A stretch of 64,000 nucleotides of DNA. Origin: Elgaria multicarinata webbii (taxonomy: Eukaryota > Chordata > Lepidosauria > Squamata > Anguidae). Shown here piece by piece: positions 22,601-33,745 of the stretch. The position numbers and the translations under genes are program-made. Location of the stretch: the NCBI RefSeq assembly GCF_023053635.1, contig NC_086182.1, positions 36,994,001 to 37,058,000 of the forward strand, given 5' to 3'. The notes below the pieces were generated by a model that saw only the letters and a list, made by a program, of their open reading frames with translations, did no database searches and had not been told where the DNA came from. Within the stretch, counting starts at the first letter, position 1. Each line of letters begins with the position of its first letter.

Positions 22601-25600
22601 GCCGAGCCCTTCCTCAAGGGGGGGCCGGGGGCCGGGGAGGGAGGGGTCCTGCCTCCGCAGGCCCCTCCCCCCCAGCTCCCGCAGGCCCCTCCCCCCGGGG
22701 CCGGCCTGAAGAAGTACGAGGAGCCCTTGCAGTCCATGATCTCGCAGACTCAGAGCCTGGGGGGGGCCGGCCTGGAGCCGGAGGGGCCGGTGCCCCCCGG
22801 GGTGGACATGGGGCAGCAGATGAACATGATGATGCAGCGGCTGGGCCAGGACAGCCTGACCCCGGAGCAGGTGGCCTGGCGCAAGCTGCAGGAGGAGTAC
22901 TACGAGGAGAAGCGCCGCAAGGAGGAGCAGGGGGGCGTGCACGGCGGCCGGCCCCTGCAGGACGTGATGCTGCCCCAGCCCATGGGCGGCCTGATGCTGC
23001 GCGGGCCCCCGCCGCCCTACCACAGCAAGCCCGGCGAGCCCTGGCTCCTGCGGGGGGTGCCCGTGGAGGTGCAGGAGCAGCTGCAGCAGCTGCGGCCCTC
23101 CTTCACCGGGGGGCGCTTCCCGGGGAGCCCGGTGCAGGTGCAGGTGCAGCAGCAGCAGCAGCAGCGGGGGGGCGGCGGCTTCGGGGCGATGCAGACCTTG
23201 CCCCTGGAGTCGCTGGGCCCCATGAGCGCCATGCAGCGCCCCGTCCGGCCCGGCATGGCCTGGAGCGAGGAGATGCCCATGGGCCCCCCGGGCAACTTTG
23301 GCCCCGGCCACCTGCCCTACCCGCCGCTGGGGCCGGGCGAGGGCGAGCGTTTCCTGGCGCCTCGGGCGCGGGAGGAGATGCTGCGGCACCAGGTGCTGGA
23401 GAAGCGGCAGGCCGGGATGCCGCGGCCCCTGGGCATGGAAGTGGAGCGCATGATGCAGGCGCACCGGCAAGCGGAGCCGGCCCTCTTTGCCGGGGAGGGG
23501 CTGGGCCTGGACTTTGGCGGCTCGCGGGCCATGCTGAGCCCCCCCCTGCGGGACATGGAGCCGGGCTTGGGGCCTCCCGGGGGCAACCTCAACATGAACA
23601 TGAACGTCAACATGAACATGAACATGAACCTCAACGTGCAGATGACGCCGCAGCAGCAGCAGATGCTGATGTCGCAGAAGATGCGCGGGCCGGAGCTGAT
23701 GGCCTCTGAGGAGATGGCCCGGGTGCGCGCCCCCAACGGCAACGGTGCCATGATGGGCGGCCCCCAGAAAATGATGATGGGCTCGCCGTTCCCCGGCCAG
23801 GGGGGGCCGCCGCCGCCCCAGCACCCGCAGCAGCAGCAGCAGCCGCCGCCGGGCTTCCCGGCCATGCAGGGCCCGTACCCCGCTGGGCCCCAGGAGATGG
23901 GCGGCGCGCCGGACATGTTTGGCCCAGAGCAGGGCGTCCTGGGCCACACCACGCGGCTCAGCCACATCCCCCTGCCCCCCAGCACCAGCGCCCCATCCAC
24001 GAACATGCACCAAGCCCCTGGACGGGGCCTGGGCCGGCGCCCTTCCGACCTGGCCCTCAACATGGGGCCGATGAACTCCCCCGGCGTGGGCCGCCTCAAG
24101 TCTCCGACGCTGAGCCAGGTCCACTCTCCGCTGGGCACGTCGCCTTCCGCCAACCTCAAGTCCCCGCAGACGCCCTCGGCCATGGTCAGCCTGCCTGCCG
24201 CCGGCGCCACCGGCGCCCCCCTCAAATCCCCCCAGGTCCTCAGCTCCGTGCTCAGCGTCCGCTCCCCGACCAGCTCGCCAGGCCACCTCAAGTCCCCATC
24301 ACTGGCCGTGTCCTCTCCAGGGTGGGCTCCGTCGCCCAAGAACGCGCTTCCCAGCCCCGGCCTGGCCCAGAGCAAGCCAGCCCTCGGCATGAGCAACTCC
24401 ACGGCCCTGGGCGGCATTGAGCAAGGTAAGGACGGGCGCTGGGGTTTGGGGGGGCTTCCGGGTGCGCCCCAGGGGGTCGCGGGGTTTGGATCGTGTCCTG
24501 AGACCCGGGGTGCTTCGCCGTCCCTTCAGCAAGGGGCGAAGGGGGTCCTCAGCGGCTGCTGCGGGAAGGAGCCTTTCAAGGCAGGGGGGCCGTTGGCTTC
24601 CGGGTTTGGGTTTGCAAAACAAGGCTTAAGACTTTTTGTAGCGAGAAACCCGGGGAAGGTCAGGCATTGTGAGCAGGGCTTCGCTTTTCACGTTGCTGTT
24701 ATTACCACCATGCAAGCGAATGAGGCATCCAGGCTCAATAGGATGAGGAAGATGAAGGCGAAGGTGGGTGGGACGCCGGCGGTTGGGCAGAGCCCGCGAC
24801 CTCAGGCGGGGCGCCATCCAGCCGGCGCTTCCAGGGGTCACATAGAACAGCGTTCTGTTCTATGCGGTGCGTTATCACGTCGTTAATATGCTTGATTCTA
24901 CCTGCTTCCCATGAAAAAAAAATACTTCCTGTCTTATAGGAAAATACACTTAGTGGGAGAAACAATCAGCCCTTGCTGGTTTCTGGAAGCAGCTGGGCTG
25001 AACATTGATGGGCTTTTTCCGGTGATTTCAACCGGGTGTTTAGAGAGAAACTCCAAACAGGCATCCATCTTTGGAAATAGAAATACACGTCCCATGTATC
25101 GTCTGTTCCTTGCGGTGGAGTCGTGTGAGCCCGTTGCAGCAGAAACAACAGAGAACCCTGTGGCACCCTCAAGACTGACAAATTTATTGCAGCAGAAGCT
25201 TCCTGGACTAGATTAGATGCATGACGTGTTATCCTGAGCTCCAAATGTATTATCACGCGGGGGGTGGGGGGTGGGGGCTTATAAACACTGAGGTCCAAAG
25301 AAATTGAAATGTGAAAATAGAGCCCAGGATAATTACTTTATTTACTAAAGCAATCATTCATAAGGCAGTCATTGGGTGATAATACAGATATCTTTGCATT
25401 GGTGAGCTGTTTAACGCATGTAGTGTGTGTATACACACACACACACACACGCACACACACACACTAATGCACTTCAAGGCAGAGGAAGCTGTCTATTGAA
25501 TCAGCAGTGTATCATATCCTAACACCATTTAAAGGATGCCTTCCTAGGCAGGCATGGTGTTCTTGGGAAATCCGCGTGCTTCAATCCTTCAACTAGTATG

Positions 25601-28553
25601 CTCTTTCATTCGGAAAGATTTCAAGTACACGCGGGGATTGTTGGCTTCCTCTGAATCCACCTCCTTGCCCCTCCCTCAAGGGTCCTGCCTGTGGGAGTGA
25701 GCTTCCGCGGCGCCCCCCTCCTTTGCCTGCCTCTCCCTTGGGGCCCGGAGTCCGCCGTCTTGGACCTCCCTCCTGCATCCTGTGCTGAGGGGCCGGCGCC
25801 CGGCTCCGCTCCGGAGCTTGGCTCTAAGACTGTTGGTGTCTCCTGTTGCAGGTTCGATGCCGCCTGGGCCTAGGAGCAGTTCCTCTGCCTCAGCCAGCAC
25901 CCCCTCTGGCCCCCTGAACCCCAACCTGCCTTTTCCTTCCTCTCCAGATCCACCCCCATCCCAGAACCCCTTGTCACTCATGATGTCCCAGATGTCCAAG
26001 TACGCCATGCCCAGCTCCACCCCGCTCTACCACAACGCCATCAAGACCATCGCCACGTCGGACGACGAGCTGCTCCCAGACAGGCCAATGCTTCCGCCTG
26101 GCGCCATGTCTGGTGGGTATCCGGCGGGGGCGGTCAGAGCCAGCGGCGCACCATGGCGGCGGGCCAGGCTCACCCTGGGGGCTGCCTTCATGGGGTTTTT
26201 CCTGCAGCATAGCTGCATTGTGAGGGCCCTTGCAGGACGTGACGTCGTGGCCGGCATGCTCCCAACCCGCCTCCTCCGCCTGGAAAAACCGCAGTATCGG
26301 AGAGCCCTTCTACTCCGTTCTTTTTAGTTAAAGCAGTTCCCAGGCACTTGCTCTGCAATCATAGCAGAGTCGAGTTGGAAGGGGCCTGTGAGGCCATCGA
26401 GTCCAACCCCCTCCTCAGTGCAGGAATCCACCTCAAGGCATCCCTGCCAGAGGGCTGTCTGGCTGCCTCTTGAAGGCCTCTAGTGTGGGAGAGCCCCCAG
26501 GCCTGGGCATTCAATCCTGGGCGTGCCCTATGACCTGGCTGTGACGTGGGCTGGGCCTTCCCCCACCCATTCCCTTCGCGTTTCCATTAAGACACGTCTA
26601 TGCACTTCCGGCATTAATTAGCTGCTGGACTTGGTTAATTCGCTTCTGTAATGTGGTGTTAAGCTCCACAGCTGTGCAGCTCCGGAGTTGCAAAGCGATT
26701 GTGTTAATTTCCTAGTACGATATTTTTTGGAGTGGGGTTTATGTGGATTCCCATTCATGAAACTGTAGTGGCAGGGGAGCCTGGAGAGGGGCCATCCCAA
26801 GCCTCTCTCTGGATGGCGCTGGTTCCACGTCAGCCTTCGCCCCACCCAGCGCTGTGCCCTTTCCAGCACTGGAGAGCCAGGCTTTAGGGACGGTGGGCGC
26901 CGCTGTGTAACCACGAGAGAGCGGAGCCCATTTCAGCATACTGTGGAGAACCACAACAGTGTGTGGCCCTCCCCTGCTCGTGAAGATGAGGCGCTGGGCG
27001 GGATCTGAGGGACAGAGAGGCAGGAGGGCCCTTGTGGACTCGGGGGGGGGGGGGCGGGGCTCTTTCGGCCACTGCTGTGACCCTGAGGCTGCCAACGGGT
27101 GTCTTGGCCAACGGCCGCTTCAGCAGCTGCCCTCCTGCTTCCCACAGGGCTCCTCCAGCAGGCTCTTCTGCCAGGCCAGAGAGAGGGAGGGGGGAGGTTT
27201 GAGAGCTTTCATACGTCCTGCCCCTCTTGGGGATAAGGAGAGGGGCGGGGGGGAGGTCTCGGCTCTCCGTGGACTGGTCGTTTGGACTGCCTTTCCGAGG
27301 GCGGCAGCAACAGCTGGGCGTGGCGGTGGTGATGGGCTCAGGGCGGGGGGCGACATTCTTCGTTGCTTGCTCTCCGGGCCAGAGCGGAGCCCCTGCCCCC
27401 CCTCCCAGCAGCCCTGCTCTGCCCCTGCGTGCGCTGCCCTCGGGAGGCTCACGGTTCTCTGTCTCCCCCTACAGGCATGGGAGGGAACCAGCCCGGCCAG
27501 ATGCACATGAACTCTGTGGGGCCCGGCCCGGCCCAGAGCCCCATGGGCATGAACCTTCCTGGACAGCAGCCGCTCTCACACGAGCCCCCAGCACCCACGA
27601 TGTCCTCGCCAAGCCCCCTGGGTGCCAACCTCCCCATGCACGGCAGCGCAGCTCCGCAGAACCCCATGATGCTGGCCCCTGGCCCCCAGGACCCCCTCAG
27701 CCAGCCCTGCGGCCCCCCTGGCCAGCTGGTGTTCCCACCCCGCCTCCAGCAGCCCCCCAGCAACGGCGGCAGCATGCCCATGGGGCCTGGGGGGCCCAGC
27801 TTGCAACAGCACTACCCGCCTGGCTTGGGCCTGCCCCCAGAGGAGCTGCAGCCACCCCCGCCCCCGGGCCCGTTGCCTCCGCAGCAGCAGCAGCAGCAGC
27901 AGCAGCGCATGGCCGCGAGGATGGCCGACCCCTACCCGTCGGTGCTCCCCGGGGTGGCTTCGGTGCTCAACGACCCCGAGCTGAGCGACGTGATCCGCCC
28001 CACCCCCACCGGGATCCCCGAGTTCGACCTGTCGCGCATCATCCCGTCCGAGAAGCCCAGCAGCACGCTGCAGTACTTCCCCAAGGGCGAGGGCCAGGTG
28101 GCCAAGGCCCAGCCCCCGTCCAACCTGCACCTCCTGAACCTGCAGAACATGATGGCGGAGCAGGGCCCGGCCCGGCCCGGCCCCCAGGGCATGCAGCGCG
28201 GCATGGCCCTGTGCCACCCGGGGCAGGTGCCCGTGCTGGGCAGGACAGGCCTGGCGCCCCAGCAAGGCATGATGGGCGCCGGCGTGCACCAGGGCATGAT
28301 GCTGCCCCAGCAGAGCCTCATGGCCCAGCAGAACTTCCTGCTCATGCAGGCCAAGCAGCGCAGCATGTCCGTGTCGGGGGAGATGTACGCGCAGCCCGGC
28401 CACATGCTCTCCCCGCAGGGCTCGCTCATGGGCCCCCCGGGGCCCCAGCAGAACCTCATGGTCTCGCACCCCTTGCGCCAGCGCAGCGTGTCCCTGGACA
28501 GCCAGATGGGCTACGGGCCAGGAGCGGGCGGCATGGCCAACCTGCCCTTCTGA
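19386..28553 (+). CDS. BCL9L: BCL9-like protein, Wnt/beta-catenin transcriptional co-activator (whole coding span, 7 exons)
   Basis: BCL9L bridges beta-catenin and Pygopus in the nucleus to drive TCF/LEF target genes. Joined coding exons: 19386-19686, 20018-20140, 21288-21486, 21863-21947, 22106-24425, 25852-26112, 27475-28553. All introns are GT-AG and every splice phase joins in frame, giving about 1455 codons from the first ATG seen (human is about 1499). Domains: basic KRR nuclear-localisation-like stretch in exon 2; HD1, the Pygopus PHD-binding domain, about residues 194-236 (LVYVFTTHLANT start); HD2, the beta-catenin-binding helix, about 374-400 (LEHRERSLQTLRDIERLL); HD3 about 487-511 (LTPEQVAWRKLQEEYYEEKR); C-terminal conserved blocks about 1048-1085 and 1256-1298. 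BCL9 was considered; the Met/Asn repeat (NLNMNMNVNMN) and the overall match fit BCL9L better. The N-terminus is uncertain because the frame stays open upstream to the splice acceptor at 19290. Confidence 0.96.
19687..20017 (+). other. BCL9L: BCL9L intron with GGA/GAG repeat at the donor
   Basis: The intron starts GTGAGCTGGA and then has about ten GAG/GGA triplets (19696-19725). If retained it would read as a poly-Glu run in the coding frame. No other feature seen. Confidence 0.8.
20018..20140 (+). CDS. BCL9L: BCL9L exon with basic nuclear-localisation-like motif
   Basis: Flanked by CTCTGTTAG and GTGAGT. Encodes PRSKRRCVLERKQPYSGDEW and the acidic run that follows, nearly identical to human BCL9L. 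Enters in phase 1 and leaves with one base of the next codon. Confidence 0.95.
20141..21287 (+). other. BCL9L: BCL9L intron with an AT-rich LINE-tail-like segment
   Basis: GT-AG intron. A block from about 20345 to 20580 is AT-rich in an otherwise GC-rich gene and resembles the inverted 3' tail of squamate LINEs/SINEs (pattern GAGGCTCAAAGCAGCTAACA). The rest shows no feature I recognise. Confidence 0.5.
21288..21486 (+). CDS. BCL9L: BCL9L exon, start of HD1 (Pygopus-binding)
   Basis: Acceptor GTGCCACAG, donor GTAAGC. Opens with NCNAAESAM (human NCNVADPAM) and ends with QLVYVFTTHLAN, the first half of HD1. The middle is a Ser/Pro/Gly-rich linker that differs from human, as expected for this disordered region. 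Confidence 0.94.
21487..21862 (+). other. BCL9L: BCL9L intron, nothing further seen
   Basis: GC-rich GT-AG intron of 376 bases that splits the HD1 coding sequence. No repeat or other feature recognised. Confidence 0.8.
21863..21947 (+). CDS. BCL9L: BCL9L exon, second half of HD1
   Basis: Acceptor GTGTCTGCAG, donor GTACGT. Encodes AAEAVLQGRADSILGYHQQH and PRAKLDQ, differing from human by very few residues. HD1 folds against the back of the Pygopus PHD finger. Ends in phase 0. Confidence 0.95.
22106..24425 (+). CDS. BCL9L: BCL9L large exon with HD2 and HD3
   Basis: A 2320-base exon (human also has one giant exon here), acceptor CCCACAG, donor GTAAGG. It carries HD2 (beta-catenin-binding helix, from 22517), HD3 (from 22856), a glutamine run coded by CAG repeats near 23147, the Met/Asn repeat near 23590, and repeated LKSP/SPTLSQVHSP phospho-type motifs from about 24097. 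GC content is extreme, which keeps several antisense and shifted frames open. Confidence 0.97.
24841..24864. repeat. Perfect 10-base inverted repeat
   Basis: CATAGAACAG and CTGTTCTATG are separated by four bases (CGTT), in a BCL9L intron. Confidence 0.7.
25132..25242 (-). mobile_element. Copy of the AGAAGCTTT..GGACTAG repeat family
   Basis: GTTGCAGCAGAAACAACAGA, AAGACTGACAAATTTATTGC and AGCAGAAGCTTCCTGGACTA match the family of 7345-7472 and 49606-50112. Lies in the intron before BCL9L exon 6. Confidence 0.65.
25852..26112 (+). CDS. BCL9L: BCL9L exon with conserved C-terminal homology block
   Basis: Acceptor TCCTGTTGCAG. Encodes NPLSLMMSQMSKYAMPSSTP and LYHNAIKTIATSDDELLPDR, nearly identical to human and shared with BCL9. 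Of two possible donors, GT at 26113 is chosen because only it leaves the single base needed for the phase of the last exon. Confidence 0.94.
26113..27474 (+). other. BCL9L: BCL9L last intron
   Basis: GT-AG intron containing a short CR1 3' end (26356-26494), a block rich in TTAATT motifs (26600-26740), and a G-run (about 27041-27060). Confidence 0.8.
26356..26494 (-). mobile_element. CR1 LINE 3' end
   Basis: GAGTTGGAAGGGGCCTGTGA to GGCCTCTAGTGTGGGAGAGC is the CR1 3' untranslated end in minus orientation, same subfamily as 13132, in the last BCL9L intron. Confidence 0.88.
27475..28553 (+). CDS. BCL9L: BCL9L last coding exon and stop
   Basis: Acceptor CCCCTACAG. Runs to TGA at 28551-28553. Carries a run of eight glutamines near 27882, the block VLNDPELSDVIRPTPTGIPE / FDLSRIIPSEKPSSTLQYFP, and the ending GGMANLPF, identical to the human C-terminus. 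The C-terminal blocks of BCL9 proteins contribute to transactivation. Confidence 0.97.
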
Positions 28554-29234
28554 GGAGGAGGAGGAGGAGGCCGCCGGCGGACCCTGGTGCGACAGGAGGG
28601 ACGGACAGACGGACGCCAGCCCGCTTCTCTGCCCTGACACCGAGTTTGGCTTGGATCTTTCCTCTGAGTGTGAATTCTTTCTTTCGTCCTTTCTTTCTCT
28701 CGCTCCTTTTGTTTAAGGCAACCAAAATGTGCAAGAGGGTTTGGAACAGCTGTAAATAGGTTAGGGGGGGAGCAACAGCAAAGATTTTTGCTGGCTTGGA
28801 ATTGTTTGTATTTCTGTGTTTTAATAGAAGCCTCAAAACCTGTTTTTGGAAGAAACAAACACAAATGCAGCCCATTGGCAAAGTCTAGCTCAGTGTGGCC
28901 TGGGCATCCCGCCGGGCGGGTCCGGCAGCCCCAGTCGCGCGCTTGGCCCGGCGTGCCCTTCCAGGGCCGGACTCCCTCCGCTGGGCACCAGCCCGGCAGC
29001 TCTGCGACATGGCGGCCAGTAGGCGGCCTGAGGGATGCACCCTCTGCCCTCGCAGAAGGGAAGGCATCCTTTGGCTGGCGGGAATTCGGCCCAGTCAAGC
29101 ACCGCTGCCCCCCCCTTTTGCTCAAAGAGGGCCACTGCATTCAGACAGGGCTTGAAGTGGAGACTCATCTGTTCCCCACCCCACTCCCTCCCAGGGCATT
29201 GGGGGGGCCGAAGCAGATTTGGACCAGGTTGGCC

Positions 29235-29239
<5 letters not shown>

Positions 29240-29287
<48 letters not shown>
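29240..29287. repeat. GT microsatellite in BCL9L 3' UTR
   Basis: About 24 pure GT units. Confidence 0.9.
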
Positions 29288-31121
29288 TTTCTCACCTACG
29301 CTGCCACAGTGCTTATAGTTACTGGTCCCTCTCTCACACGCACGCGCTGCCTGCCAGAATGATGAGATTGGAGGCGTGGGCGCTAGGGACTCCCTCCGCC
29401 TCCGGGAAGCGCTTCACGGTGGCCCACAGCTGGCAGCTCCTCCTTCAGCTGAATCGCCCCGCTTCCCCTGGAAGGATCGATACTGTCCTCTTGTTCTCCC
29501 CACCCCACCCCACCCAGCTAAGCAAGCGCCGCCATGCCGTGGGGGCCCAGCAGCAGCCCTATGCCTCCCTACCGACGCCCCAAACATTTGGAGGAGATCG
29601 TAGCAATTGTGATTCAGTCCAAGGAAACCTTGCCTTGACTCTGCACGAATTGTCTCCTTTTACAAACGAAACCAGTTGAATAGATGGAGACGGAAGCTGG
29701 CTTGGCCAGAATCCTGGACCCAACCCTTGCGGGGGGGGGGGGGAACCACACACACCAAACCCTGCACTTTCAGACGGCTCTGGGCGGAATGGTTTGCATA
29801 TCTAGGGAAAGCCAAGAGCAGGCCTGAGAGGTGGCACAGATCTGAGGTCTGGCATAGGGAGGTGTGTGCGCTTGCTTGCTTGCCTGCCTGCCCCTGGGGG
29901 TGGGGGGAGGCTCCTCTCCCCCCCACACTTGCACTTGTAGACTCCGGGGGCGGCTGCTCGCCTCTAGGCTTAAGGAGACCCCGTCATCTCTCCGTCCCAC
30001 CCACCCCCAGGACTCTCGCACATCTTGTTCCACTGCTGCAAGCCCCCCGTCCTCTTCTGTGTTCCTGCTCTACCTGTTCTGTGCATGATAGGGGCCTTGC
30101 TTGATGCTCTCTTTCATAGGCAGCACCAAGCCCTGCCTGTTGGTCATGGCTTGCACATACCACGTTGCTAAGCCCCTGGAATTGTGTTTGCTAAGAAAGC
30201 CACAAAAGCCTGGCCCAGGTGGCCCTTGGATTCTCACCCATCACCACCACCGGAAGAGAGATTCCTTCTAGATGCTGTGGCGGTTGGAGTGCAGCCTGGG
30301 GTGGGGTGGGGGGCTTTGAAGTTGCCTACCCCTGTTGTGGAGGGAAGTCTCCATCCTACCCCCACCCCCAGTTTCCCATCGGCAGTGAAGAGCATGTGGG
30401 AGGCCTCTGAGGTGCAAGGCGCTGAAGCTGCCATGGGACGGATCCGTCAGAGGGGGAGAGGGCGTGGGCGGAGGCAGGAAGTCCGTGGCCCCAGGCCTCC
30501 GAAGGAATCGCTACTGCTTTGCCCCCATGGCCCTGGGCCAGATGCCTTGTCCCTCTAGGGCAGCCACACCAGGCCCACCGCACCTTCTTCTAGGCCGTGT
30601 CTTGTTCATAGCAATACGGTGGTCGGGGGCCACTTGCCGGGGAGCCCACGGCTAGCCCCTCCCTCGCCCCTCTTGCGCTGTGACCGTCGTCCTGTCTCGT
30701 GCCTCGTGCTTCCTTGCTCAGCTCTCTGGCTTGCGTGGTGCCTGCTGAAGCCCACCTGCTTCTCTGCCTGCTCCTCTGGCCACAACCTGCTCATTTCCTG
30801 CTCCAGACACACCGCTGCGCCACCGTCTCTAGCAGTCCGGGATGCCCACCGTGGGCATGTGTTCGTGCCCAGGGGGCGGGATGGGCCTGCTCTCTTTGTC
30901 CTCCTTTTTTGGGGTTGGTGGGGGTGGGAGAGAGTCCTCCCCCTGCCACCCGTGCATTTTGTACCATTCTATAAATATATATATATATAAATATAAATAT
31001 ATAAATACAATATGTGAAGACATCTTATTGGTTTTTATTTTGAAATGATTTCTAGGCTTGTTTTTTGGGTATCTGTGCTGCCTGTAACGTATTGATTGAC
31101 CTGTTTTATAGGTGCCTTTTT

Positions 31122-31127
31122 ATTAAA
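31122..31127 (+). terminator. BCL9L: Likely BCL9L poly(A) signal ATTAAA
   Basis: An ATTAAA hexamer lies at the end of an AT-rich, low-complexity tail, 2.57 kb after the stop. ATTAAA is the second most used vertebrate poly(A) hexamer. No better hexamer is seen between the stop and this point. Confidence 0.6.
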
Positions 31128-31145
31128 AAGAGACATTTCAAAACA

Positions 31146-32419
31146 TGCCTGGCAGGAGCTTTTTGCGGTGGGGTCTTTGGCCAGGTTAGGGTGTGGCTAC
31201 CAGACCAGAGGGGTTAAGAGCAGGATTGCTTGGGCCTTTTTGGCAACGATCTCGCTCCCCCCCTCCCATTTCTGCTGCTGAACGTTACACATCATCCATG
31301 AACAATCACCTGCGTGTCGCTTCATTTCTGAAAGGGGGGTGGGCACTACAGCTCCACCGTGGCTGTTTCTCCCATGCTGTGCCTTAGTAGCTGGGGTTGT
31401 TCAGTGCTTAAAGGAAGGAAGGCACTCAGTGTATGCTCAGGAGCGCTTTCTGTTGCTTCACATCTCCTGGGACTCCACACCACGATGAAGCAGCACTTTA
31501 GATGCAGCTCTCCCCCCCCCCCATCCTGAGCTGTGTGTCCATGAGAACTCTTCCCACCGGGGGGGGGGGGGAGGGAGGAGCAGGGGACATGGGACAATTG
31601 CCTCCTCACTCAAAAAGGAGTGGTTGGGAGGGGGCACATTCTGGGGCCTCTTCACGTGATATTGCTGGACATCATCCGGCCGGGGGCAGAATACCCAGCT
31701 GTATAGAAGGGCAAGGAGTGGAGGTGGCCCATCTTCCTCACAATGTGGTGCTATGGAGGGGGGGCTTCTGAAATGCCCGCTGCTGCCCTTTCGGGGTTGC
31801 TCCATTGCTGCCCACCAGCTGACGGGGCTTCTCTTCTCCAGCCCACCCCCACTCTTGGCTCTCACTTCTGTGTTCAGGCATCCCAAACTCGGCCGTCGAG
31901 GCAGGGAAGGGAGCCGTGGGACTCTTGAGACTGGGGAGAGGAGGAGGAAGCTGGCTGGCTGGCCGGCCGGTCAGCTGGCCGGCCCACCCCAAAAGCAGCT
32001 CCGTCCCGTCCCAGCCAGGCCTGCCTCTCCTCGCTGACGCCCTGCCTTGCTCGGGGGAGATCACGTCCAGATGCTGCGGGAGGGAGGCGGCCTCAGCTTT
32101 GGGCCTCAGCCTGGGTGTACTCAGCACCTGGGCTGTTCCCCTTCGCCAGCACAGGCCCAAGCAAGGAGCACCCACTTTTCCCTGGCGCAGAGGGGCCTGT
32201 CCTGCCTGCTAGCCATGATGGGCCGGGGCCAGCTCAGAGGGTGACACCTTGCAGGGGATGCTGCTGGCAAGTGGCCAATGGCCAGGGAACCCCAGAGGTG
32301 GCAAGGATGGCGAGGGAAGGGCAAGGAGCTGGTAGGCTGGCTGCACCCACAGCCCAAACGCCTGTCTCCCCAGGGCTGGGAAGTCCATCCTGGTTTTGTT
32401 TCACACGGGGACATTGACA
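31146..32419. other. Gap between convergent BCL9L and CXCR5
   Basis: GC-rich sequence with C- and G-runs (31511-31521, 31560-31571) and a GGCTGGCTGGCCGGCCGG block near 31950. No gene or repeat family recognised. Confidence 0.7.
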
Positions 32420-33745
32420 GAAGCGGGTACAAAATGTTTTTATTTAATGAAATCTTCTCAGACATGATTTGCAACAGGAGCACAGTAAGGCTGAGACTGA
32501 ATGTGACGCACAAGCCCCTTCATCCCGTTCCCCCACCTGCCTGCGCTCCTGCCTGGGAAGTAGACCGACACACGCAGGTTTCCAGCTCCTGGCCCAAAGA
32601 GGACTCTGTGCCTTCAGCAGGTAGGTGGCAGGTGGTGCAGTAACTAGAGAAGCTCGACCAGTTGAATGTCTTTCCTGGTACGCAGCTCTTACAGGCATGG
32701 ACACAGCGTTCAGGGAAGGGCTGTGCAGCCACAACATGCACCCCGAGAATCCCGCTGCAAATCCGAACAGGGCTAGAAGACGCCAGCGGCCGCTTTTGCC
32801 TCCCTCCTGGATCAAGAATTCCTGGGCTGGCAGACCCAGGTGGCGTTTCCCGCTGGCCTCGGAGGGTGGGAGAGCCGCCCCGTTCGTGGTGAGGGGAAGG
32901 CCGCCCAGCACTCCCCCTCAGCACCCTGCCACGTTCCTCTTCTCAACTCTGAGCTAGAGAGGCCAAGCCTGACCTTTGCCCGCTCCCTGGGCCGGGCAGG
33001 ACTCTGGGGCAGCCCCCAGCCTTGCTGCTGGCTCTCTTACTTGAGCAGAGCAAGACAGAGCAGAGCTCAGAGTCCCACGCAGGGAAAACCGGATGATGGT
33101 GGCAACTGGCCTCATTGGCAGTGAGGGCCCGGCTGGGCCCGCTTAGCGTTCATGACGGTCCCCTTCGTTACTCTGTAGAAGGCTATAGGCAAGGGGGGCG
33201 GTGTGATTTAGTTCCAACTGGGGGGGAGGGGCTGGGCCTTGTGGATTTATTCATTCCTTCGTTCCTTCACTTGAGGGCTCTCAACCTTCCCCCCAGAATT
33301 TGGCCACTGGGGTAGGCAGTAGGGCCCTACGGCTCCATAGCCCCAGAGCAGGTCCCCTGGGCTGCAGTTCGTTAACCGTTGGGATTGCGTGTTCCCCCTT
33401 TTGCTCTCGGCTAGAGCAGGTGCTGAATTCTGGGGCACCGGAGGACTCCAGGTGAAGAGGCTTCTCGGTCTCAGGAGAGGACTGGCAGGGGGTGGCACAG
33501 AAGCTGCCTCTGGAGGCCCAGGCCAAAGGGAGGGGCCAAAGGAAGAAGCACTCCGTGGGCGTAAGCAAAAGCCAGACCCTTCTCCGTGGGTAAGTGAGGC
33601 GTACTGGAGCAGGAATCGTTTCCAAGGAAAGCCGGGCAAGGGAGCAAAAGTCACGCACAGGCTTCCAAGAAAAAGGCGCCTGGCTTCAGAAGCGAGGGTC
33701 TGCCGGTCCACTCTTTGGTCTTTGGCCAGTAGACCCTGGCTGGGC
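32420..33745 (-). other. CXCR5: CXCR5 3' UTR (inferred end)
   Basis: Extends from the stop codon to a minus-strand AATAAA at 32444-32439, followed by GT-rich sequence. A closer AATAAA at 33251-33246 would give a shorter form. No coding signal was seen. Confidence 0.5.
32439..32444 (-). terminator. CXCR5: Candidate CXCR5 poly(A) signal AATAAA
   Basis: Minus-strand AATAAA, 1.3 kb past the stop, with a GT-containing stretch (CCCGTGTG) shortly after it. The alternative at 33251-33246 lacks such a downstream element. Transcription here converges on BCL9L, with ends about 1.3 kb apart. Confidence 0.5.

Larger units (their letters stand above)
24426..25851 (+). other. BCL9L: BCL9L intron with repeat insertions
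   Basis: GT-AG intron. Holds a perfect 10-base-arm hairpin (24841-24864), one copy of the AGCAGAAGCTT repeat family (25132-25242), and a CA repeat (about 25430-25462). Confidence 0.8.
28554..31145 (+). other. BCL9L: BCL9L 3' UTR
   Basis: Follows the stop directly with no further coding signal. It contains a pure GT repeat (about 29240-29287), a G13 run (29731-29743) and an AT-rich end from about 30970 leading to a poly(A) hexamer at 31122. The far end is set only by that hexamer; shorter isoforms are possible. Confidence 0.7.

Noticed and set aside
21853-23709. A 618-codon open frame on the + strand overlapping BCL9L exon 5
   Set aside because: It is a shifted frame of the GC-rich BCL9L exon, low in complexity (Ala/Gly/Pro), and crosses two confirmed splice junctions.
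21908-24286. A 792-codon open frame on the - strand
   Set aside because: Antisense shadow of BCL9L exon 5: His/Leu/Arg-rich, no family match, and explained by codon bias of the real gene.
29240-29287. GT repeat as a Z-DNA regulatory element
   Set aside because: Such repeats are common; nothing else here supports a function.
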